Notes under the pieces: generated by a model | Seen by the model: the letters and a program-made list of their open reading frames with translations, nothing else | The model's database searches: none | What the model was told of the DNA's origin: nothing | Shown: in pieces, positions 33,145 to 42,005 of the stretch | Numbering within the stretch: the first letter of the stretch is position 1 | How the letters are laid out: each line of letters opens with the position of its first letter | NCBI GenBank assembly: GCA_038212095.1 | Contig: JBBQUW010000017.1 | Location: 1 to 55,319, forward strand | Source: JAICYJ01 sp038212095 | GTDB lineage: Bacteria > Actinomycetota > Thermoleophilia > Gaiellales > JAICJC01 | Direction of reading: 5' to 3' | Length of the DNA: 55,319 nucleotides | Translations under genes and position numbers: made by a program

Positions 33145-34527
33145 ATGAGCAACCCGAAGCGCTTGATGATCATCGGTCTTGACTGCGCCGCCCCGGAGAT
33201 CCTGTTCGACGATATGAAGGGTGAGCTGCCGGTGCTGGGGCGGCTGATGGAGCAGGGCGTCTACGGCCCGCTCGAGTCCTGCGACCCGCCCATCACCGTG
33301 CCGGCCTGGTCGTGCATGATGAGCTCCAAGGACCCCGGCACGCTCGGCTTCTACGGCTTCCGCAACCGCAAGGATCACTCCTACGACGGCCTCACGTTCG
33401 CGACGGCGGAGAAGATGAAGGAAGACCGCGTCTGGGACATACTCTCGCGGGCCGGTAAGCACGTAGTGGTGCTGGGCGTTCCCCAGACCTTCCCGCCCAG
33501 CGCCGTCAACGGCGAGATGATCGGCTGCTTCCTGTCACCGTCGACCGAGTCGCGGTACACCTATCCCGATGCATTGAAGGACGAGATCCGGGACGTGGTC
33601 GGCGAGTACATGGTGGACGTCCCGAACTTCCGCACTGATGAGAAAGACCGCATCCTGCGCGACATCAACGAGATGACCAAGCGGCGGTTCGCGCTGGCGC
33701 GCCACCTGCGCGACTCGCGGCCGTGGGACTTCTTCATGATGGTCGAGATGGGGCCAGACCGGCTCCACCACGGTTTCTGGCGCTACTACGACCCCAAGCA
33801 TCCCGTCTACGAGCCCGGGACGCGCTACGAGACGGCCTTCCGCGACTACTACCGCTACCTCGACTCCGAGATCGGTTCGCTGATCGAGGGTCTGGACGAC
33901 GACACCGCGCTGATGGTGGTCTCCGACCACGGCGCCCAGTCGATGTACGGCGGCATCCAGGTGAACGAGTGGCTGATGCAGCAGGGATACCTGAGCTTGG
34001 TCGAGACGCCGGCGGCGCCCGGCCCGATCGGCAAGATGGCGATCGACTGGCCGAACACCCGCGTGTGGGCGGACGGCGGCTACTACTCGCGGATCTTTCT
34101 GAACGTCAAGGGTCGCGAACCTCAGGGCGTGATCGAGCCGGCTGACTACGAGCGCGTGCGCAATGAGCTGATCACGAAGTTGGAGGCGCTTGGCGACGAG
34201 AACGGAAGCTCGATCGGCACCCGCGTCCACCGGCCGGAGCAGCTCTACCACACCGTCAACGGCGTCGCCCCGGATCTGATCTGTTACTTCGGCAACCTGA
34301 CCTGGCGGTCGATCGGCTCGGTCGGCGATGGCCGAGTGCACGTGCGCGAGAACGACACGGGCCCGGACGACGCCAACCATGCGAAGTTCGGCATCTACAT
34401 CATGGACGGGCCGGGCATGCCCAGCAGCCCGCCGCCGGCGGCCAGCCTGTTTGACATCGCGCCCACGGTGCTGACGTTGATGGGCCAGCCGGTGCCTGCA
34501 GACATGCAGGGCCACAGTCTGGTCTAG
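33145..34527 (+). CDS. AlkP-superfamily phosphohydrolase (COG3379-like)
   Basis: A 460-aa paralogue of the gene at 30701-32314. It has MIIGLDCAAPEILFDD at the N-terminus, then DPPITVPAWSCMMSSKDPGTLGFYGF (nucleophile region, about 44-70), MMVEMGPDRLHHGFW, and VSDHGAQSMYGG (about 255). The C-terminal LFDIAPTVLTLMG is the usual end of the superfamily domain. Diverges from the sulfotransferase operon and is at the edge of the glycan locus, so it probably acts on the same class of substrate. Reaction unknown. Confidence 0.87.
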   Translation: MSNPKRLMIIGLDCAAPEILFDDMKGELPVLGRLMEQGVYGPLESCDPPITVPAWSCMMSSKDPGTLGFYGFRNRKDHSYDGLTFATAEKMKEDRVWDILSRAGKHVVVLGVPQTFPPSAVNGEMIGCFLSPSTESRYTYPDALKDEIRDVVGEYMVDVPNFRTDEKDRILRDINEMTKRRFALARHLRDSRPWDFFMMVEMGPDRLHHGFWRYYDPKHPVYEPGTRYETAFRDYYRYLDSEIGSLIEGLDDDTALMVVSDHGAQSMYGGIQVNEWLMQQGYLSLVETPAAPGPIGKMAIDWPNTRVWADGGYYSRIFLNVKGREPQGVIEPADYERVRNELITKLEALGDENGSSIGTRVHRPEQLYHTVNGVAPDLICYFGNLTWRSIGSVGDGRVHVRENDTGPDDANHAKFGIYIMDGPGMPSSPPPAASLFDIAPTVLTLMGQPVPADMQGHSLV

Positions 34528-34597
34528 GCGGCTGGGAAGGCTCCAGGCACCTCCCACCTATCGGCTCGGCACACGCACGGCATACGCCCTGCGCAGG

Positions 34598-34603
34598 TAC
34601 CAT
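34598..34603 (+). promoter_or_regulatory. Candidate leaderless -10 (TACCAT)
   Basis: TACCAT, 6 nt before the ATG at 34610 of the ABC1 kinase-like gene. Confidence 0.5.
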
Positions 34604-34609
34604 CGCAGC

Positions 34610-36259
34610 ATGCCGGTGCGACCATCCAGACGACGTCAGATCGCCCGCGTCCGCGAGATCGCGCAGGTCGCGGCGCGCCACGGCTTTGGCTACGCGTTCG
34701 AGCGGCGGTCGCGGCGCGGCTCCGACGAGCTCGACATCTCGCTGGCGGCGCGAGGACGCCACCTGCGCGAGATGCTCGACGAGCTGGGGCCGACGTTCGT
34801 CAAGTTCGGCCAGCTGCTCTCGATCCGGGCCGACGTGATCCCGGACGAGATCGTGGCCGAGCTGCGCCAACTGCAGGACTCGGTGACGCCGTTCCCCTTC
34901 GAGGATGTGGAGCTGGTGATCGAGCGCGAGCTGAAGTCCGACATCGACCGCCTCTTCTCGTGGATCGACCCGGTTCCGGTCGCGGCGGCCTCGATCGGCC
35001 AGGTGCACCTGGCCGAGCTGCACACCGGCCGATCCGTTGTGGTGAAGGTGCAGCGCCCCAACGCGCCGCGTCAGATCGAGGCCGACATCGCGCTGCTGCA
35101 CCAGGTCGCCCGCGTTGTCAAGAGCCGCGTCGAGCGGCTCGAGTTCGTGGACACGGTCGAGCTGGTGAACGAGTTCGCGCGTTCGATCCGGCGCGAGCTC
35201 GACTACCGGATCGAAGCGCGCAACGCCGAGACGTTCCGCCGCAACTTCGCCAACCACCCGTCGGTGGTGATCCCGAAGGTGTACTGGACGTACTCCAGCG
35301 AGCGGGTGCTGACGCTGGAGCGGCTCGAGGGCACCAAGCTCGGCGAGCTCGATCTGACGGCGGTCGAGCAGACCGAGCGGCGACGGCTTGCCCACCTGCT
35401 GGCCGAGACCTGGCTGGAGATGATCTTCCGACACGGCACGTTCCACGCCGACCCACACCCTGCCAACGTGTTCGTGCTCGAGGACGGCCGCCTGGGACTG
35501 GTCGACTTCGGCATCACCGGCGCGCTGTCCACACAGGACATGCGCCATCTCACGCGGCTGCTCGTGGACGCCGTCAACGAGAACGTCGACCAGCTGCCGC
35601 GACGGCTGCGCGACCTGGGCGTGCGCTTCAGCCGCGAACAGGAGGACGAGTTCCGCGTCGAGCTGCGCGAGATCTACTACCGCTACCACGGTGCGGCGCT
35701 GGGCGAGATCGATCCGCTGGAGATGATCCGCGAGGCGTTCGGCCTGATCGCGCGCATGCACCTGCGCCTGCCGACCCGGTTCGCACTGCTCGACAAGACG
35801 TTGGCCACGCTGGGCTCGGTGGGGGCCGAGCTGTATCCGGACTTCAACGTGTTCGAGGTCGCAGAGCCGTACGCTGCCGAGCTGATGGCGCAGCAGCTCT
35901 CGCCCGGCGCGCTGCTCGATCGCGGGCGGGAGGAGGTGGCCAACTACGGCGGCCTGCTGATGGAGCTGCCCTACCAGGTGCACGACACGCTGGAGCAGCT
36001 GCGCGACGGCGAGGTCGAGGTGCAGTTTCGCCACCGTGGCCTTGACCAGCTGACCGCCAAGGCGGACGTCGTCTTCAACCGTCTCGTGATCGCGATCGTG
36101 ATGGGGGGCCTGATGATCGGCTCGGCGCTGGTGGGCGCGACCGCGCGCGGCGGCCCACATCTGCTGGGCGTGCACCTGCTGACCTGGTTCGGCTTTCTGA
36201 TGGCCACCGGGCTGGGTGTCGTCTTGGTCGCGTCGATTGTCCGCAGCGGACGGTTATAG
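34610..36259 (+). CDS. ABC1/UbiB (AarF) family protein kinase-like protein
   Basis: A 549-aa atypical kinase of the UbiB/ADCK family. The KxGQ-type signature is FVKFGQLLSIRADVIPDEI (about 63-82), the nucleotide Lys in VVVKVQRP, and the catalytic and metal-binding loop is FHADPHPANVFV...LVDFGITG (about 280-305). Two C-terminal hydrophobic segments (about 490-545) anchor it in the membrane. Related proteins support isoprenoid-lipid (quinone) metabolism; here it is isolated and its role is unknown. Confidence 0.92.
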   Translation: MPVRPSRRRQIARVREIAQVAARHGFGYAFERRSRRGSDELDISLAARGRHLREMLDELGPTFVKFGQLLSIRADVIPDEIVAELRQLQDSVTPFPFEDVELVIERELKSDIDRLFSWIDPVPVAAASIGQVHLAELHTGRSVVVKVQRPNAPRQIEADIALLHQVARVVKSRVERLEFVDTVELVNEFARSIRRELDYRIEARNAETFRRNFANHPSVVIPKVYWTYSSERVLTLERLEGTKLGELDLTAVEQTERRRLAHLLAETWLEMIFRHGTFHADPHPANVFVLEDGRLGLVDFGITGALSTQDMRHLTRLLVDAVNENVDQLPRRLRDLGVRFSREQEDEFRVELREIYYRYHGAALGEIDPLEMIREAFGLIARMHLRLPTRFALLDKTLATLGSVGAELYPDFNVFEVAEPYAAELMAQQLSPGALLDRGREEVANYGGLLMELPYQVHDTLEQLRDGEVEVQFRHRGLDQLTAKADVVFNRLVIAIVMGGLMIGSALVGATARGGPHLLGVHLLTWFGFLMATGLGVVLVASIVRSGRL

Positions 36260-36288
36260 AGCACGCGGTCAACGTCCGCGCCCGTGCC

Positions 36289-36294
36289 TAGCAT
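36289..36294 (+). promoter_or_regulatory. Candidate leaderless -10 for recJ (TAGCAT)
   Basis: TAGCAT, 6 nt before the ATG at 36301; supports the first of the two nearby ATGs (36301, 36313). Confidence 0.5.
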
Positions 36295-36300
36295 GAGAGC

Positions 36301-38664
36301 ATGGACGAACGCATGACCCGCTGGTTGATCGAGCCCTGCGCCGAGCCGGAGGCGATCGCACTGGCCAGCGACCTGGGCGTCTCCCGCACCACCGCCGAGG
36401 TGCTGGTGCGCCGGGGCCTGGGCGAGGAAGGGCGCGCGCGCGCGTTCCTGGAGGCGGATGGTCCACGACACGACCCGCTGGAGCTGGGCGAGATGGCGGC
36501 GGCCTGCGAACGGATCGCGACCGCGATCGATCGCGGTGAGCAGATCTGCGTGCACGGCGACTACGACGCCGACGGCATCTGTGCCACGGCGCTGGCGGTG
36601 ACGGTGCTGCGCGCCCTGGGAGCAAAGGTCGGCTGGCATCTACCGAGCCGCTTCGAGGAGGGCTACGGCGTCGGGTCGCAGGCGCTCGAGCGATTGGCGG
36701 CTGAGGGTGTCTCGCTGGTGCTGACGGTCGATTGTGGCATCACGGCGGTGGCCGAGGTGCGTCGCGCCCGCGAGCTGGGGATGGACGTGATCGTCACCGA
36801 CCACCACCGTCCGGGACTCGAGCTGCCAGAGTGCACGCTGGTCTGCACCCGCCCGTCGCAGTACCCCTTCCCGGAGCTCTGCGGCACGGGCGTGGTGCTG
36901 AAGCTGGCGGAGGCCCTGTTCACGCGGATGGGCCGCGAGCGATCGCAGCTCGACGAGCACCTCGACCTGGTCGCCCTGGCCACCGTCGCCGACGTGGTGC
37001 CGCTAGTTGACGAGAACCGCGGGCTGGTGCGGGCGGGACTGCGGCGGATGGCGCGCACCGGCAAGCCGGGACTGCGGGCGCTGATGGCCGCGGCCCGCGT
37101 CGACCGCACACGAGTGGCCTCGGGCGATCTCGGATTCCGGCTGGGGCCGCGGATCAACGCCGCCGGCCGGCTCGGCCATCCGGCCGTCGCGCTCGAGCTG
37201 TTGCTGACCGAGGACGAGGCCCGTGCCCGCGAGCTGGCCCAGAAGCTTGAGTCGCTCAACCGGCGCCGCCAGATGGTGGAGGAGGAGATCCTCGCCCTGG
37301 CGGTGGAGCAGGTCGAGGGCAGGGACGACGCCTGGCGTGCGCGCCGCGCATACGTGCTGGCGTCACCGGACTGGCACGAGGGCGTGATCGGGATCGTGGC
37401 GTCGCGGCTGGTCGAGCGATATGGCCGGCCGGTGGTGCTGATAGCGATCGGGGACGAGGGCGCCAAGGGCTCCGGCCGCAGCATCCCCGGCTATGACCTG
37501 CACGCCGGCTTGGCGGCGTGCAGCGCACTGCTGGAGAAGTTCGGCGGCCACCGGGCCGCCGCCGGCCTCTCGATCGATCCCGGCAACGTGGAGCGATTTG
37601 GGGAACTGCTTGCCGCGCACGCGGCTGAGGCGCTGGACGAGGCCGACCTGCAGCGCGCAGTGCATGTCGACGCGGTGGTCGCGCCGTCGGAGCTCTCCCT
37701 CGAGCTGGCCGACGAGCTGGCCCGGCTGGAGCCGTTCGGGCTCGGCAACCCCGGCGTCACGCTGCTCGCGCCCGGCGTCCGGCTGGATGGAGTCGAGACG
37801 ATGAGCGAGGGAAAACACCTGCGCATGTCGGTCGAGCTGGGCGGGTTTCGCTGCCGCGCGGTGGGGTTCGGCCTGGGCCGCGACGCGATCACGCTGCGCG
37901 AGCCGGGCGCCCACGATGTCGCCTTCCGGCTGCAGCGCAACGAGTGGAACGGCAGCGTGACGCCGCAGATGGTGGTGCGCGAGGTGTCGCGGATCCAGCC
38001 CGGCGAGCCCGCGGCCGAACCGCGGCCCGCCGCGCAGCGGGTCGGTGGCGAGCTGATCGAGGCGCGCGGTAACGGCATCCAGGTTGCGACCATCATTCGG
38101 CTGATGGCGTCCGGTGAGGACGTGATGGTGGTCGTGGCAGATCGCGACAGGCGGCGGGCGATGCTCGACGGGGTGTTGCAGCCGGCCAGGCTGGGCGGCG
38201 GCGGCATCGCACTGCGCGGCTGGACGCAGGTGGGCGTCGGGGCGGATGGATTCGCCGAGGTGGTGGTGCTCGACCCACCGTTGGACGGCGATCAGGTCGC
38301 GGCCATCGACAGGCTGGCCGGCGAAGCGCGCGTTCACCTGGTGTGGGGTGCGGATGAGGTTGCGTTCGCCCGCTCGGTGGCCGAGAGCAGTGAACCGCTG
38401 CGACCGGCGCTGGCCGCCGTCTGGCGAGCCGCTCGCGACGGCGTCACACCCCTGCTGCCGGCCGAGACGATCGCGCGATGCCTGCGCGTGCTGGAGGAGC
38501 TCGACCTGGATCCGGCCGCGCCGCCGGCCGGGAAGGTCGATCTCGAACGCTCCGCAACCTACCGCGCCGCCCGTGAGCGCACGGATGCCGCGTTGGCGTT
38601 TCTCGATCAGCTTGAGGACGGGCGGATCGCGATCGCGTCTCGTCCGGTGGCTACGGCGGTGTGA
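36301..38664 (+). CDS. recJ: Single-stranded-DNA-specific exonuclease RecJ
   Basis: A 787-aa RecJ 5'-3' ssDNA exonuclease acting in recombination and repair. DHH domain motifs are present: VHGDYDADGICA (about 84-95), LTVDCG, VTDHHRPG (about 165), VALATVADVVPL, and the DHHA1 region with GRSIPGYDLHAGL and FGGHRAAAG (about 395-425). An OB-like domain follows, then a C-terminal extension of about 200 residues (from about 575) like that of Firmicutes RecJ. That extension carries a degenerate helicase-like segment but no nuclease motifs. Confidence 0.94.
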   Translation: MDERMTRWLIEPCAEPEAIALASDLGVSRTTAEVLVRRGLGEEGRARAFLEADGPRHDPLELGEMAAACERIATAIDRGEQICVHGDYDADGICATALAVTVLRALGAKVGWHLPSRFEEGYGVGSQALERLAAEGVSLVLTVDCGITAVAEVRRARELGMDVIVTDHHRPGLELPECTLVCTRPSQYPFPELCGTGVVLKLAEALFTRMGRERSQLDEHLDLVALATVADVVPLVDENRGLVRAGLRRMARTGKPGLRALMAAARVDRTRVASGDLGFRLGPRINAAGRLGHPAVALELLLTEDEARARELAQKLESLNRRRQMVEEEILALAVEQVEGRDDAWRARRAYVLASPDWHEGVIGIVASRLVERYGRPVVLIAIGDEGAKGSGRSIPGYDLHAGLAACSALLEKFGGHRAAAGLSIDPGNVERFGELLAAHAAEALDEADLQRAVHVDAVVAPSELSLELADELARLEPFGLGNPGVTLLAPGVRLDGVETMSEGKHLRMSVELGGFRCRAVGFGLGRDAITLREPGAHDVAFRLQRNEWNGSVTPQMVVREVSRIQPGEPAAEPRPAAQRVGGELIEARGNGIQVATIIRLMASGEDVMVVVADRDRRRAMLDGVLQPARLGGGGIALRGWTQVGVGADGFAEVVVLDPPLDGDQVAAIDRLAGEARVHLVWGADEVAFARSVAESSEPLRPALAAVWRAARDGVTPLLPAETIARCLRVLEELDLDPAAPPAGKVDLERSATYRAARERTDAALAFLDQLEDGRIAIASRPVATAV

Positions 38665-38698
38665 GCCACGGCGCATGGGCGCCAGGTGACCCTTTCAC

Positions 38699-38704
38699 TA
38701 CACT
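38699..38704 (+). promoter_or_regulatory. Candidate leaderless -10 for rel (TACACT)
   Basis: TACACT, 6 nt before the ATG at 38711. It decides the start: the in-frame GTG at 38705 would directly touch the hexamer. Confidence 0.55.
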
Positions 38705-38710
38705 GTGGGT

Positions 38711-40927
38711 ATGGCGACGATGCCCAGAAACGCCGAGGCCGAGCGGCACGACCACCTGCTCCAAGAGCTGCTGGGCCAAGTCTCTGCGTACAACCCCAAG
38801 CTCGACACCGATCTGATCAAGCGGGCGTTCGACTACGCCTGCGAGCATCACCGCGGCCAAGTGCGAAAGAGCGGTGAGGAGTTCATCCACCACCCGTGGA
38901 GCGTGGCGCAGATCTGCGCTGGGATGAAGCTGGACTCCTCGACCATCGCCGCCGCGCTGATGCACGACGTGGTCGAGGACACCGAGGCGCAGCTGGACGA
39001 TGTCCGCGAGCGGTTCGGCGACGAGGTGGCGCTGTTGGTTGAGGGCGTGACCAAGCTGTCCAAGATCAACTTCGCCAGCCGCGAGCAGGCTCAGGCTGAG
39101 AATTACCGCAAGATGATCATGGCGATGGCGCAGGACGTGCGGGTGGTGCTGATCAAGTTCGCCGACCGTCTGCACAACATGCGCACAATCGACGCGCTGC
39201 CCAAGGAGAAGCAGAAGCAGAAGGCCAAGGAGACGCAGGAGATCTACGCGCCGCTGGCCCACAGGCTTGGCGTGCACACGATCAAGTGGGAGCTCGAGGA
39301 TCGTGCGCTGCAGACCCTGCATCCCCGCCGCTACGCCGAGATCGAGTCGATGGTCAACCAGCGCCGCGGCGATCGCGAGCGGTACGTCGAGGAGGCCGCC
39401 ACGATCCTGTCCCGCGAGCTGGACGAGACCGGCGTCGAGGCCGAGATCTCCGGCCGCGCCAAGCACTACTACTCGATCTACTACAAGATGGCACAAGGCG
39501 GCAAGGAGTTCAACGAGATCTACGACCTGACGGCGATGCGCGTGCTGGTCGACTCAGTCAAGGACTGCTACGGCGCAATCGGCATCATCCACTCGCTGTG
39601 GAAGCCGATGCCAGGCCGGTTCAAGGACTACGTCGCGATGCCGAAGTCGAACCTCTACCAGTCACTGCACACGACGGTGATCGGACCCCAGGGCAAGCCG
39701 CTCGAGATCCAGGTGCGGACGTTCGAGATGCACCAGACCGCCGAATATGGCATCGCCGCGCACTGGCTCTACAAGGACAAGGCGTCGCGCGGCAAGGACG
39801 CGGGCTCGATTCCGTGGCTGTCACAGCTGATGGACTGGCAGAACGACGCCCGTGACCCCAAGGAGTTCATGGAGACGCTGCGGGTGGACCTCTTCTCGGA
39901 CGAGGTGTACGTCTTCACCCCCAAGGGCGAGGTCAAGAGCCTGCCGGCCGGCGCCACGCCGCTCGACTTCGCCTACGCCGTGCACACCGACGTGGGACAT
40001 CGCTGCGTCGGCTCGAAGGTGAACGGCAGGATCGTGCCGCTGCACTACACGCTGCACTCCGGCGACTTCGTCGAGGTGTTGACATCCAAGCAGGAGCGCG
40101 GCCCTTCCCGCGACTGGCTGAACCTGGTGACGACGTCGCGCGCCAAGAACAAGATCCGCCAGTGGTTCAGCCATCAGGCCCGCGAGGATCTCGAGGGGAA
40201 GGGCCGCGACTCGCTCCACCAGGCGCTCAAGTCGAACGGTCTGCCGCACCAGAAGGTGGCGGCGTCGCCGCTCCTGGCCGGAATCATTCGCGACATGGGC
40301 TTCAAGAAGGCCGATGACTTCTACGTCGCGATCGGCGCCGGCAAGGTGCCGGTGGGACAGATCGTCAGCAAGCTGCTCGGCAAGCTGAAGACGGCCGAGG
40401 TGGTGACTCCCGACTCGGACTTCACGATCACGCGGCGACCTCAGAAGCGGCCCGCGGCCTCGTCGTCGTACGGGATCGTGGTCGAGGGCACGGTCGACCA
40501 AGATGTACTCGTGCGGATGGCGAAGTGCTGCACGCCGGTGCCAGGTGACGAGGTGGTCGGATACATCTCGCTGGGACGCGGCATCACGGTGCACCGCGAC
40601 GACTGCCCCAACGTGCGCGCGTTGCGGCGCAACCCCGAGCGCTTCACGGTGGTCGGTTGGGACGATGGCGAGGGTGCCACCAGCTCGTTCCGGGTCACGC
40701 TGGCTCTGCAGTCGTGGGACAGGCCGCGGCTGCTGGAGGACGTCGCCCGGACGTTCTCCGAGTACGGCTGCAACATCGTCGAGTACGGCGGTCACGTCGC
40801 GGATCAGATGGCGCGCAACTGGTACACGGTTGAGGTGGGGGACGTGAAGACGCTACGCAGCCTGATCTCGGCGCTGAAGAACATCGAGGCCGTGTTCGAC
40901 GCGTACCGAGTGACGCCCGGCGGTTGA
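38711..40927 (+). CDS. rel: Bifunctional (p)ppGpp synthetase/hydrolase RelA/SpoT
   Basis: A 738-aa long Rel enzyme of the stringent response. Domains in order: HD hydrolase (FIHHPWSVAQICAGM...AALMHDVVEDTE, about 55-100; FADRLHNMRT about 150), synthetase (KHYYSIYYKMAQG...YDLTAMRVLV, about 250-285, and SNLYQSLHTTVIG), TGS (VYVFTPKGEVKSLPAGATPLDFAYAVHTDVG, about 400-432), and a C-terminal ACT (about 660-735). HD residues look intact, so both synthesis and hydrolysis are expected. Length is normal. Confidence 0.97.
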   Translation: MATMPRNAEAERHDHLLQELLGQVSAYNPKLDTDLIKRAFDYACEHHRGQVRKSGEEFIHHPWSVAQICAGMKLDSSTIAAALMHDVVEDTEAQLDDVRERFGDEVALLVEGVTKLSKINFASREQAQAENYRKMIMAMAQDVRVVLIKFADRLHNMRTIDALPKEKQKQKAKETQEIYAPLAHRLGVHTIKWELEDRALQTLHPRRYAEIESMVNQRRGDRERYVEEAATILSRELDETGVEAEISGRAKHYYSIYYKMAQGGKEFNEIYDLTAMRVLVDSVKDCYGAIGIIHSLWKPMPGRFKDYVAMPKSNLYQSLHTTVIGPQGKPLEIQVRTFEMHQTAEYGIAAHWLYKDKASRGKDAGSIPWLSQLMDWQNDARDPKEFMETLRVDLFSDEVYVFTPKGEVKSLPAGATPLDFAYAVHTDVGHRCVGSKVNGRIVPLHYTLHSGDFVEVLTSKQERGPSRDWLNLVTTSRAKNKIRQWFSHQAREDLEGKGRDSLHQALKSNGLPHQKVAASPLLAGIIRDMGFKKADDFYVAIGAGKVPVGQIVSKLLGKLKTAEVVTPDSDFTITRRPQKRPAASSSYGIVVEGTVDQDVLVRMAKCCTPVPGDEVVGYISLGRGITVHRDDCPNVRALRRNPERFTVVGWDDGEGATSSFRVTLALQSWDRPRLLEDVARTFSEYGCNIVEYGGHVADQMARNWYTVEVGDVKTLRSLISALKNIEAVFDAYRVTPGG

Positions 40928-41025
40928 AACCGGCGCGATAGCCGACTCCGCCGGCGAACGCCAGCGAACGTCCGAGCCTCGCACCACCGACCCGCCAAGA
41001 GCGCGACGCGGGTAGCTACGCGATC

Positions 41026-41096
41026 GTGCCAGGCACGGAGTCCGGTGCGTTGGGCTTCTCGTCGGTGCCTCGCACCGCGCAGCGTGTGCCTGGCAC
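41026..41096. repeat. Intergenic nested inverted repeat (GTGCCWGGCAC pair)
   Basis: In the 226-nt gap after rel, GTGCCAGGCAC (41026-41036) and GTGCCTGGCAC (41086-41096) are each palindromic and also complementary to each other, forming a large outer stem. Inside it GGTGCG (41044-41049) can pair with CGCACC (41071-41076). The element could fold as a long bulged hairpin or as two small hairpins. No T-run follows, so it is not a plain terminator. It may be a dispersed intergenic repeat unit; I see no second copy in the window. Confidence 0.55.
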
Positions 41097-41140
41097 CGAC
41101 GCCCCCGCCCGTTCCCGGGCACCGCAGCGTGGCCCACAGG

Positions 41141-41146
41141 TAGACT
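41141..41146 (+). promoter_or_regulatory. Candidate leaderless -10 (TAGACT)
   Basis: TAGACT, 7 nt before the ATG at 41154 of the PH-domain gene. Confidence 0.55.
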
Positions 41147-41153
41147 CGTACTC

Positions 41154-41639
41154 ATGGATGTGCTGCAGGGCGAGAGCGTGATCTGGAAGGGCAACCCGAG
41201 CTGGAAGGGGCTGTTGCTCTATTACGTCAAGTGGACGGTGGCCTCGCTGCTGCCGGTTGCGCTATGGGTGCTGCTCGACCGCACGATGAACAAGCCGCCC
41301 AGCGCGACCATCTTCATCGCCGTGACGGTGCTTGGATTGGTCGTGACATACGTGATCGGCTGGATCCGGCGCACGACCACGCGCTACACGATCACCGACC
41401 AGCGCATCCACATCCGCACCGGCATCGTTTCGCGCCGGGAGCACTCGACGCAGCTGGCACGTGTCCAGAACGTGAACATCTCGCAGTCGATTTTTCAGCG
41501 CATCCTCGGAATCGGGGACGTGGACTGGGATACCGCCGGCACCGAGGCCAGCGGAGCCGACTTTCGCCTGCGCGGCATCGACGACCCCAGCGCGCTGGTG
41601 CGCGTGGTCGATCATGCGCTGCAGACCCTGCCGCAGTGA
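41154..41639 (+). CDS. PH domain-containing membrane protein (YdbS/bPH2-like)
   Basis: A 161-aa protein with two N-terminal membrane helices (about 20-42 and 50-70) followed by a bacterial PH domain (bPH2). The domain shows RYTITDQRIHIRTGIVSRREHSTQLARVQNVNISQSIFQRILGIGDVDW, close to the YdbS consensus. It probably scaffolds at the membrane; the specific role is unknown. Its stop overlaps the next gene's GTG (GTGA). Confidence 0.88.
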   Translation: MDVLQGESVIWKGNPSWKGLLLYYVKWTVASLLPVALWVLLDRTMNKPPSATIFIAVTVLGLVVTYVIGWIRRTTTRYTITDQRIHIRTGIVSRREHSTQLARVQNVNISQSIFQRILGIGDVDWDTAGTEASGADFRLRGIDDPSALVRVVDHALQTLPQ

Positions 41640-42001
41640 GCGTGGACGTTGCCGCGGCGTTGAGGCGGTTGGCGTTGAGCTTGCCCGAAACCCGCGAAGA
41701 CCACCCGTTCGGGACCGAAGCGCACGTGTTCAAGGTCGGAGGCGGCAGCCGCATGTTCGCGATCATGAACGACGGCCCGCCGGTCCGGGTCACGCTGAAG
41801 TTGACCAAGGAGGAACGCGAGATAGCGCTGACCCTTCCCTACGTCAGCGAGGCGCGCTACGTCGGCCGCTACGGCTGGGTCACTTCCGAGTTGGTGGACG
41901 AGGATGCGCTGGAAGCGACGCTGGAGTGGATGCGCGAAAGCTACTGGATGCGTGCGCCTGAGGCAGTGCGCGAGGCAGCCTGGGTGAGCGGCGACGCCTG
42001 A
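41636..42001 (+). CDS. MmcQ/YjbR family DNA-binding protein
   Basis: A 121-aa protein of the MmcQ/YjbR family, which has a double wing (CyaY-like) fold. The conserved pieces are LPETREDHPFG near the start, then FKVGGGSRMFAIM, VTLKLTKEE and YGWVTSEL...LEWMRESYWM. Function is unclear; family members were predicted to bind DNA. GTG 41636 overlaps the PH-domain gene by 4 nt, so the two genes are probably co-translated. Confidence 0.88.
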   Translation: MSVDVAAALRRLALSLPETREDHPFGTEAHVFKVGGGSRMFAIMNDGPPVRVTLKLTKEEREIALTLPYVSEARYVGRYGWVTSELVDEDALEATLEWMRESYWMRAPEAVREAAWVSGDA

Positions 42002-42005
42002 GCGG

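Noticed and set aside
34400..36175. Very long open frame (591 codons) antisense to the ABC1 kinase gene
   Set aside because: It is a shadow frame caused by high GC: Arg/Gln/His-rich, no domain, and it lies wholly opposite a strongly conserved gene.
41026..41096. Rho-independent terminator after rel
   Set aside because: No T-run follows the stem and the element is far (about 100 nt) from the stop codon.
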